5,727 bases of DNA, taken from Deltaproteobacteria bacterium RBG_13_61_14 (GTDB taxonomy: Bacteria > RBG-13-61-14). The translations under genes and the position numbers were made by a program. This document shows, one piece after another, positions 1-5,036 of the stretch. A model generated the notes under the pieces. The model saw only the letters and a program-made list of their open reading frames with translations, had not been told where the DNA came from and did not search any database. Positions within the stretch are counted from its first letter, which is position 1; every line of letters starts with the position of its first letter. The stretch covers positions 17,795-23,521 of the forward strand of contig MGQK01000122.1 in NCBI GenBank assembly GCA_001797815.1, read 5' to 3'.

Positions 1-774
1 GGGCTCACTTACCCCACCTATTGGAAGATCCATCTGGCCCTGGTCGCCACCGGAGCAGTCTGGGCAATGCCCCGGTCCCTCGGGCAGGGGCTGAAGCTGC
101 GACGGAAGTGGCTGGCCAGCCTCGGCATGATCATCGCGGTCCTGGCTTCTTTCCTCTACCAGCCTTCCTACCTAAAGCGCCGCGCCGCCTTCTTGTTCAG
201 CCAGTGGAAGCCGGGCACGGCCTGGCAATGGCTCTGGGCTCAACCCGGACCGCTCCGCCTGGCCTACACCGGCACCAATTTAGTTTATCCGTTATATGGT
301 CCCCGGCTGGAAAACACCGTGGGCTATCTCAACCTCAACCACCACCCCGGCTGGCAGTTCCATGATTACGAACGCGCCTATCGGCCCGGGCCGGCGAACA
401 CGCCCGAGCCGGCTCCCGATCGCCTGGAATGGGACTTGCCGGCCTGGTGGCAGAACCTGGTCCAGGCCCGGATCCAATACCTGATCGTGGCCGGCGTGGG
501 CAAAAACTTGCGGCCCAATATCGCCCATGACCCGGAATTCTGGCCGATTGAAGACCAGTGGGCGCGAACCCATCCCCGGCTCTTCGAGCGGGTCTTTGCC
601 AATCCTACCACCCGGATCTACCGGGTGTACCCGGAAGTCACGCCCGCCTGGTCCGAGGCTGACCGACAGGTCATTCATCGTCCCAAGGATGCGATCGCCG
701 CTTATGCCCAGGACCCGGAACTGGGCAAAACTTACTTTCCCCAGGCCCCGCCGGTTCTGAAGAAGCTAAAATAA
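1..774 (+). CDS. C-terminal fragment of a membrane protein, probably a GT-C-type (ArnT/PMT-like) glycosyltransferase
   Basis: The reading frame is open from the first base, so the true start lies upstream; 257 residues and a TAA stop are visible. Two hydrophobic stretches (fragment residues about 9-22 and 38-52) look like the last membrane helices, with a basic segment between them. A soluble tail of about 200 residues follows. It contains LAYTGTNLVYPLYGP (residues 87-101), then a Tyr/Trp-rich part, a YLIVAG strand (about 160-165) and a FWPIEDQWAR...LFERVF...TRIYRVYP block (about 180-211). This pattern of a 'YPLYGP' strand followed by 'W...P..F..VF.N...RIYRV' resembles the C-terminal domain of large polytopic GT-C proteins, which move sugars from lipid carriers in the periplasm or outer leaflet. 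The catalytic N-terminal half is absent, so donor and acceptor cannot be stated. The ATG at 67 sits inside a hydrophobic helix and is not a credible start. The 3' end overlaps the convergent comEC by 9 bp. Confidence is high that it is a real gene and moderate for the family. Confidence 0.72.
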   Translation, partial: GLTYPTYWKIHLALVATGAVWAMPRSLGQGLKLRRKWLASLGMIIAVLASFLYQPSYLKRRAAFLFSQWKPGTAWQWLWAQPGPLRLAYTGTNLVYPLYGPRLENTVGYLNLNHHPGWQFHDYERAYRPGPANTPEPAPDRLEWDLPAWWQNLVQARIQYLIVAGVGKNLRPNIAHDPEFWPIEDQWARTHPRLFERVFANPTTRIYRVYPEVTPAWSEADRQVIHRPKDAIAAYAQDPELGKTYFPQAPPVLKKLK

Positions 775-779
775 GCTTC
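762..779. other. Small hairpin across the two convergent stop codons
   Basis: GAAGCT (762-767) and AGCTTC (774-779) are perfect inverted repeats around an AAAATA loop. The TAA of the left gene (772-774) and the TAG of comEC (complement of 766-768) both fall inside. Because the element is symmetrical it could slow polymerase from either side. However, the stem is only 6 bp and no T-run follows on either strand, so it is not a standard intrinsic terminator. It may be chance. Confidence 0.3.
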
Positions 780-3387
780 CGGTTCCCGTCGTTTCCGGGC
801 TGACCGCGGTTTCGAATTCCAGACTCTGGCCATCGGTCCGAACCGTGACCGCGCCGTCTCGATCGGTGCGCAGGATCCGGATCCGCCGCTCCTGATACCG
901 CTTGAGCACTTCGGGGTGGGGCATCTGGTACCAGCCGCCGGGCCGGGCGCTGAAGATGGCGGCCCGGGGCTGGACCGCGTCCAGGAACTCGGGGGAAGAA
1001 GAGGACTTGCTGCCGTGGTGGGGCGCGATCAAGAGGTCGGCGCGGAGCGCCGGGGCGCCGAGCTGCTTGAGCAGTCGCCTTTCGATGTGGCTGGTCATGT
1101 CCGCCGGGAGGAGGATGTGGCGGTCGCGGTAGCTGAGCCGCAGGGCGAGCGCGTGGTCATTCAAATCTGCATGATGACCGGCTGGTCCGGGCGGCGGAAA
1201 AAGGATGCGGATCTGGGTCTCGCCTTGCAGGGTGACCGGGCTCTGGTCGTCGAGGATGCGGACCGGGATCGAACGGCGGGCCGCGATGGTTAAAAGCTCT
1301 TCGGCCAGGAAGTTCCGGTCCGCGGTGAGCCAGAACTCGCCCACCCGGAAATGCTCGAGGATGTAAACGAGGCCGTTGCCGTGGTCCGGGTGGGGATGGG
1401 TGAGGACCACCGCGGTGAGCGAATGGATGCCCTGGCCCAGGAGATAAGGCGCGACCACGTTCGCGCCCACGTCGTAGATGTTGTTGAAGAACCCGCCGCC
1501 GTCAATCAGGAAGCGGGAGTGGTCGGGCAGCCGGACCAGCAAGCACTGGCCGGCGCCCACGTCGAGCGCGGTCAGGCGGAGGTCGCGGTCTCGCCGGTCC
1601 GAGACCAGGCGGGAGGTTTCGATGCTCAGGAGCAGGGTCAGGCAGGTGATGGCCCCGGCCCAGAGCGGCCAGCTTCTTTGGGCAGCGGCGGTTTGGGCGA
1701 TTTGGCGGGCTTCGACGCCAAAGGGGTCGCGGAAGGAGATGTCGGGTCGGAGCAGGTCCCAGGAAAAGCGTTTCCTGCGGCGGCGGATCAGCCCTTCCAG
1801 GCCGAGGATGAGGAAGCCGTAGATCAGGACCAGTTCGAGGAGCGAGGGAGCCCGGACCAGGATAAACGCGCCGGGCCAGGCGCTGAACCCGGCCACCATC
1901 TGCTCCACGAAAGCGGAGACGTGATCAAGGAGCCGGAAGCCGAAGCCGGCCGCAGCGGGGAAGGGCAGGGCGAGGGCCGAGACCAGGAGCCCGGGCGGGA
2001 GCAAGAGCAACTCCACCGCCGGGACCGCGGCCAGGTTATGCAGGGCGGCAAAAGGGTTGAGTTGGTGAAAATAACGGGCCGCGATCAGGGCGACTCCGAA
2101 CTGGGCGGCGATGGAGACGAAGAGCAGGTTGAAGAAGTAGCGGCCGATTTTCCAGAAAGGGTAGCGGCGGGTGAAAGAGGCGACCGCCGGCTCTTGCAAA
2201 GGGTCGGGGAAGAAACTGAGTTTAGTTTTAGGAAAGAGGAGCCAGAGCCGGGGGAGCAGGTAGAGGATTCCCATCACCGCGGCGAACGAGAGTTGGAGTC
2301 CGGCTTCAAAAAGGGCCGAGGGCCAGAAGAGGAGGATAAGGAGCAGGGCCAGCCACAGGCTGTTCCAGAGGTGGTAAGTCCTGCCCAGGAGGAGCGCGCC
2401 CACGTAAACTCCGACCATGATCAGCGCGCGGAGAGTGGGGACACTGGCCCCGGCCAGGAGCGCGTAGCCGAGGACCAAGAGGAAGGTCACCCCGCCGGCC
2501 AGTCGCCGGATGTTGAAGCGGAGCATGAGCCATTCGGAGAGGCCGAAGAGAAAGCGGAACAAGAGGAATCCCATGCCCGCGACCATGCCCAGGTGCAGGC
2601 CGGAGATGCTCAGCAAGTGCGCCAGCCCGGTATCGCGGAACGCATCCCAAACCGCTTCCGGCACCGCGGTCTCCTCCCCCAGGAGCAGCGCCCGCAACAG
2701 CCCCCCGTGGTCCGGCGCCTGGGCCGTAATCAGGGCCGCCAGTCGGTCGCGTAACCGGTCCACCGCAGACAAAGGATTCCAGCGCGAGCCTTCTCCAATG
2801 CGATAAATCTCATCGGCCCCTTTGGCGGTCCCGATAACGGCGATTCCCCGCCGGGCCAGGTATTCCTCGTATTGGAAGCCGCCCGGATTGCGGAAGCTCT
2901 GCGGCCGGCGCAACTGCGCCACCAGGATCAGCCGCTCGCCGAGCTTCACCGCCGGCGGCTCTTCTCCGCTGACGTTCACCCGCACCCGGCCGGCCACCGG
3001 AGAAGCGCGGTTCTCGGTCAAAACCTGCTCGGCTTCGATGGTGAGCCGGGAATAGCCGGAATAGGCGACCACCGGCTCGGCCAGCCGTCCGATCAAGCGC
3101 ACCGGGCCTCGGTCCAGGAAAGGGATCAGCGAATCCGCGGCTTCGAGCTTTTGCTTTTCCTGTTCGCTGTCCAGGGCGCCGGCCAGGAGCACAGCGAAAA
3201 AGAGCAAAAGCACGCTCGTTTTGTTGCCCAGGCGGGGCAGGGCATGGGCAACAGCCGCTCCGAGCAGGCCGAGCGGGGCCAGGAGGAAAAAAGCCGGCGA
3301 GAAGAAACCGAATTCCAGGTTGAGGCAGATACCGGCGGCAAAAGCAAGGACAAAAGGGAGAAGAGGCTGCGAGGCCAGAATCTGCAA
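766..3387 (-). CDS. comEC: ComEC/Rec2 family DNA internalization protein with C-terminal metallo-beta-lactamase domain
   Basis: ComEC forms the inner-membrane channel that takes up single-stranded DNA in natural transformation; its MBL domain is thought to degrade the other strand. At 873 residues it is slightly longer than well-known members (about 750-780). Helices lie at about residues 8-70. An extracytoplasmic DUF4131/OB-like region (about 93-200) ends in the typical NPGGFQYEEYLARRGI (167-182). The Competence domain (about 230-515) carries HLLSISGLHLG (257-267), GASVPTLRALIM (313-324) and GLQLSFAAV (363-371). A basic loop (534-541) and one more helix (about 573-589) lead to the MBL domain (about 604-850). 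That domain has LTALDVGAGQ (605-614), the metal motif HPHPDH (664-669, bases 1381-1398), NDHALAL (743-749), LLPADM (759-764, replacing the more usual LLTGD), APHHGSK (788-794) and HPEV (824-827), so the metal site looks intact. Start is TTG with GGAGG seven bases upstream; no ATG, GTG or other TTG lies between it and the in-frame TGA at 3445-3447. No other competence genes are in the window. Confidence 0.96.
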   Translation of the reverse strand: MQILASQPLLPFVLAFAAGICLNLEFGFFSPAFFLLAPLGLLGAAVAHALPRLGNKTSVLLLFFAVLLAGALDSEQEKQKLEAADSLIPFLDRGPVRLIGRLAEPVVAYSGYSRLTIEAEQVLTENRASPVAGRVRVNVSGEEPPAVKLGERLILVAQLRRPQSFRNPGGFQYEEYLARRGIAVIGTAKGADEIYRIGEGSRWNPLSAVDRLRDRLAALITAQAPDHGGLLRALLLGEETAVPEAVWDAFRDTGLAHLLSISGLHLGMVAGMGFLLFRFLFGLSEWLMLRFNIRRLAGGVTFLLVLGYALLAGASVPTLRALIMVGVYVGALLLGRTYHLWNSLWLALLLILLFWPSALFEAGLQLSFAAVMGILYLLPRLWLLFPKTKLSFFPDPLQEPAVASFTRRYPFWKIGRYFFNLLFVSIAAQFGVALIAARYFHQLNPFAALHNLAAVPAVELLLLPPGLLVSALALPFPAAAGFGFRLLDHVSAFVEQMVAGFSAWPGAFILVRAPSLLELVLIYGFLILGLEGLIRRRRKRFSWDLLRPDISFRDPFGVEARQIAQTAAAQRSWPLWAGAITCLTLLLSIETSRLVSDRRDRDLRLTALDVGAGQCLLVRLPDHSRFLIDGGGFFNNIYDVGANVVAPYLLGQGIHSLTAVVLTHPHPDHGNGLVYILEHFRVGEFWLTADRNFLAEELLTIAARRSIPVRILDDQSPVTLQGETQIRILFPPPGPAGHHADLNDHALALRLSYRDRHILLPADMTSHIERRLLKQLGAPALRADLLIAPHHGSKSSSSPEFLDAVQPRAAIFSARPGGWYQMPHPEVLKRYQERRIRILRTDRDGAVTVRTDGQSLEFETAVSPETTGTGSLF

Positions 3388-3394
3388 GGTTGAT

Positions 3395-3399
3395 CCTCC
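3395..3399 (-). promoter_or_regulatory. Ribosome binding site deciding the TTG start of comEC
   Basis: On the minus strand GGAGG is followed by a 7-base spacer (ATCAACC) and then TTG CAG ATT. The spacing is ideal and it is the only start-codon candidate in this frame before the upstream stop, so it supports TTG as the comEC initiation codon. Confidence 0.8.
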
Positions 3400-3444
3400 A
3401 CTGAAGGCAAAAGCGCGGCTGCTCGGGGGCTGGTAACTAGGACC

Positions 3445-3513
3445 TCAAGTTTTCAAGCCGAATGCCGATCCATTAAGCATGGACAGGGTTGCTGGAACGC
3501 ATCCCGCCAGCAA
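3445..3513 (-). CDS. Possible 22-codon leader ORF upstream of comEC
   Basis: On the minus strand AAGGAGG (complement of 3518-3524) stands 4 bases before a TTG that opens 22 codons (LLAGCVPATLSMLNGSAFGL then KT) and closes with TGA. The frame is the same as comEC, whose TTG lies 57 bases past this stop. The start codon sits inside the right arm of the hairpin at 3486-3516, so initiation would depend on whether that hairpin is open. The evidence is the strong Shine-Dalgarno only: there is no homology, the spacing is short and TTG is a weak start. It may be a regulatory leader, a relic of an earlier N-terminus, or chance. Another tiny ATG frame (3473-3502, nine codons) overlaps it in a different phase and has no better claim. 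Confidence 0.18.
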   Translation of the reverse strand: MLAGCVPATLSMLNGSAFGLKT

Positions 3514-3516
3514 TCC
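3486..3516. other. Strong 10-bp stem-loop in the tyrS-comEC gap
   Basis: GGGTTGCTGG (3486-3495) pairs with CCAGCAATCC (3507-3516) over all ten positions, with one G-T wobble on the plus strand, around an 11-base loop. It lies 10 bases before the second hairpin at 3527-3554. On the plus strand the two together look like a folded RNA ending in a terminator. On the minus strand this hairpin would sit in the comEC leader. No known riboswitch or RNA family was recognised. Confidence 0.55.
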
Positions 3517-3526
3517 CCCTCCTTCG

Positions 3527-3559
3527 GCCGCGGGAGTTAACGGACTTCCGCGGCTTTTT
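3527..3559 (+). terminator. Intrinsic terminator reading on the plus strand, with no visible plus-strand gene
   Basis: An 11-bp GC-rich stem (3527-3537 with 3544-3554, one G-T pair, core CCGCGG) closes a 6-base loop TAACGG and is followed at once by TTTTT (3555-3559) and then ATTA. This is a textbook Rho-independent terminator for plus-strand transcription. On the minus strand the stem is preceded by A residues and has no T-run after it, so it does not fit as the tyrS terminator. Both flanking genes are on the minus strand. It may therefore end a small plus-strand RNA, or stop antisense transcription coming through comEC before it reaches tyrS. Confidence 0.65.
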
Positions 3560-3567
3560 ATTAAAGA

Positions 3568-3592
3568 AGTGCACAGTGGACAGTGCACAGTG
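3568..3592. repeat. Short tandem direct repeat, 11-base unit twice
   Basis: AGTGCACAGTG occurs at 3568-3578 and again at 3582-3592, separated by GAC, giving a 14-base period. Each unit contains the palindrome GTGCAC, so the pair can also form a 6-bp stem (3569-3574 with 3583-3588). It lies 7 bases past the tyrS stop codon. It could be a remnant of a longer dispersed repeat or a protein-binding site; two copies are too few to call an array. Confidence 0.6.
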
Positions 3593-3599
3593 AAATAAA

Positions 3600-4865
3600 T
3601 CAAGTTTTACAATGGAGCACGCGGTAATTCTTTTTACCGGTGCGCAAGACGATGGTGCCTTTGATCAGGTCTTCCGGACCGAGAAGATGATTGAGGTCCT
3701 GAACTCTTTCGTCGTTCACGTAAACCCCGCCCTGGTTGATCAGCCTTCGGGCCTCGCCTTTGGATTGGCTTAATCCCGAATTCACCAAGGCCTCCACCAG
3801 GGAAAGACCTTCTTCCAAAGCCGCTCTCGGCAATTCGGTGGTGAGTGCCGGATCCAATTGGGCCGCGTCCAGGCCGGCGCGGTCGGTCGAGAACATTTTT
3901 TCCGAGTCGGCTTTGGCCTTGGTCGCCGCCGCCTCGCCGTGCACGATGCTCGTGACCTCGAAAGCCAATCGCTTCTGCGCCTCGCGCGCCTCGGGCTTTT
4001 GCTTGAGCGATTTTTCGAGGCCTTTGATTTCCTCGGCTGGGAGGAAGGTGAAGCAGTTGAGGAACCGGATCACGTCCCGGTCATCGGTGCGGATGAAGTA
4101 TTGGTAGAAGTCGTAGGGGGAAGTCCGCTCGGATTCGAGCCAGATTGTGCCGGCCTCGGTCTTGCCGAACTTTTCACCCGAGGCGGTGGTGAGGAGCGGG
4201 AAGGTGATGCCGTAGGCGGTCTTGCCCCGGAGCTTGCGGATCAGGTCAATGCCCGCGGTGATGTTGCCCCACTGGTCCGAGCCGCCGACTTGCAGGGTGC
4301 AGTGGAACTGGTCAAAGAGGTGGAGGAAGTCGTAGGCCTGGAGCAGTTGATAGCAGAACTCGGTAAAGCTCATGCCTTCGTCGGAGTTGAGGCGGAGCTT
4401 GACCGATTCCTTGGCCAGCATCTCGCCCAAGCGGAAGTGCTTGCCCACGTCGCGCAGGAAGTCCAGGAACTTGAACTCAAGCAGCCACTCGGCGTTGTTG
4501 AGGATGCGGGCGGGGCTGGAAAGACTGGGGCCGAAAGCGAGGAACCGCTCGAGTTGTTTGCGGATGCCTTGCAGGTTGGTTTGGAGCTCGTCCTGGCTGA
4601 GGAGTTGCCGCTCCTTGGTCTTGCCCGAGGGGTCGCCGATCAGGCCGGTGCCGCCGCCGACCACCACAATGGGGGTATGGCCGTGGCGCTGGAACTGGGC
4701 CAGGCCCATGATGATCAGGAGGTTGCCCACGTGCAGCGAGGGTGCGGTGGGATCGAAGCCGGCGTAGAGCGTGACTGCTTTTTCCCGGAAGACTTTTTGC
4801 ATTTCCGGGTCAGTGAGCGCGGCCAGGAACCCGCGGGTTTCCAGGGTGCGAACGATATCTTCCAT
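3600..4865 (-). CDS. tyrS: Tyrosine--tRNA ligase (TyrRS), class I
   Basis: This cytoplasmic enzyme activates tyrosine with ATP and loads it onto tRNA-Tyr. The 421 residues match the usual bacterial length (about 420). The Rossmann catalytic domain has YAGFDPTAPSLHVGN (34-48), in which HVGN replaces HIGH, then GGTGLIGDPSGKTKER (71-86). The tyrosine-pocket pattern Y172, Q176, D179 lies in YQLLQAYDF, followed by QVGGSDQWGNI (192-202) and the KFGKT (232-236) version of the KMSKS loop. KFGKT places it in the TyrS rather than the TyrZ branch. An S4 RNA-binding domain closes the protein (about 353-415, with SKGEARRLINQGGVYVN at 368-384). The ATG start gives an N-terminus of normal length; its Shine-Dalgarno is weak (GGA about 10 bases upstream, inside a palindrome). 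No T-box leader was recognised in the 171 bases upstream. A 212-base gap separates its stop from comEC downstream. The protein appears intact and functional. Confidence 0.98.
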   Translation of the reverse strand: MEDIVRTLETRGFLAALTDPEMQKVFREKAVTLYAGFDPTAPSLHVGNLLIIMGLAQFQRHGHTPIVVVGGGTGLIGDPSGKTKERQLLSQDELQTNLQGIRKQLERFLAFGPSLSSPARILNNAEWLLEFKFLDFLRDVGKHFRLGEMLAKESVKLRLNSDEGMSFTEFCYQLLQAYDFLHLFDQFHCTLQVGGSDQWGNITAGIDLIRKLRGKTAYGITFPLLTTASGEKFGKTEAGTIWLESERTSPYDFYQYFIRTDDRDVIRFLNCFTFLPAEEIKGLEKSLKQKPEAREAQKRLAFEVTSIVHGEAAATKAKADSEKMFSTDRAGLDAAQLDPALTTELPRAALEEGLSLVEALVNSGLSQSKGEARRLINQGGVYVNDERVQDLNHLLGPEDLIKGTIVLRTGKKNYRVLHCKT

Positions 4866-4866
4866 T

Positions 4867-4879
4867 TGGATTAAATCCA
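4867..4879. promoter_or_regulatory. 13-base palindrome at the tyrS start
   Basis: TGGATTAAATCCA is a perfect 6-bp inverted repeat with one central base, ending one base before the tyrS ATG. It includes the only weak Shine-Dalgarno-like GGA. It could be an operator or a small stem that limits initiation, but a palindrome this short may be chance. Confidence 0.3.
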
Positions 4880-4948
4880 GGCGAGCAGAGGTTACCGCAT
4901 TTTAACGGATTAGGCAAATCTGGGGGCGAGACCAAAAGGAAGAAGGAA

Positions 4949-5030
4949 TTTACCACAAAGACACTAAGGCACAAAGATAAAGAAAAAAATTCTCCTAATT
5001 TTCTTTGTGTCTTTGTGCCTTTGTGGTGAG
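4949..5030. repeat. CACAAAG-type imperfect inverted repeat (MITE-like or mRNA-end hairpin)
   Basis: The core arms are 4952-4980 and 4999-5027: 29 paired positions with three mismatches and one G-T wobble, and an AT-rich 18-base loop. Three more outer pairs, two of them wobbles, extend it to 4949-5030. The right arm is three tandem CTTTGTGN octamers; the left arm is a diverged complement (CACAAAGAC ACTAAGGC ACAAAG). Repeats of the 'ACCACAAAGACACAAAGGCACAAAG' kind recur between genes in many environmental bacterial genomes, from general knowledge. Here it begins 6 bases past the AMMECR1 stop, reading on the minus strand, so it could cap or end that transcript before tyrS. The base composition is much more AT-rich than the surrounding genes. 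Confidence 0.75.
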
Positions 5031-5036
5031 AATTTT

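Noticed and set aside
67-774. ATG at 67 as the start of the first gene
   Set aside because: The frame stays open to base 1 and the upstream residues form part of a membrane helix, so the gene is a fragment starting outside the window.
1351-2754. A 467-codon plus-strand open frame opposite comEC
   Set aside because: It lies wholly antisense to the well-supported comEC frame. The translation is a low-complexity mix of Glu, Gly, Gln and Arg with no domain pattern, as expected from the complement of hydrophobic, GC-rich codons.
3434-3477. A plus-strand promoter for the putative small RNA (TTTTCA with CATTAA or TAACTA)
   Set aside because: The matches to the -35 and -10 consensus are poor, and any such pairing would be expected by chance.
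3388-3599. A tRNA gene or known riboswitch in the tyrS-comEC gap
   Set aside because: No GGTTCRA T-arm and cloverleaf could be built, and the conserved cores of GEMM, cobalamin, SAM, fluoride and SRP RNA were not found by eye. Only two hairpins are supported.
3858-4874. A 338-codon plus-strand open frame opposite tyrS
   Set aside because: It is antisense to an intact TyrRS with all motifs. The product is Glu/Ala/Gly/Leu-rich without recognisable features, a typical shadow frame in high-GC DNA.
4898-4906. A promoter -10 box for tyrS (TAAAAT on the minus strand)
   Set aside because: The hexamer is close to consensus, but no matching -35 lies 16-18 bases upstream, so a promoter cannot be claimed.
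4952-5027. CRISPR-like array from the CACAAAG units
   Set aside because: The units are 8 bases, directly tandem and without spacers, and they are arranged as a single inverted pair; this is a hairpin repeat, not a CRISPR array.
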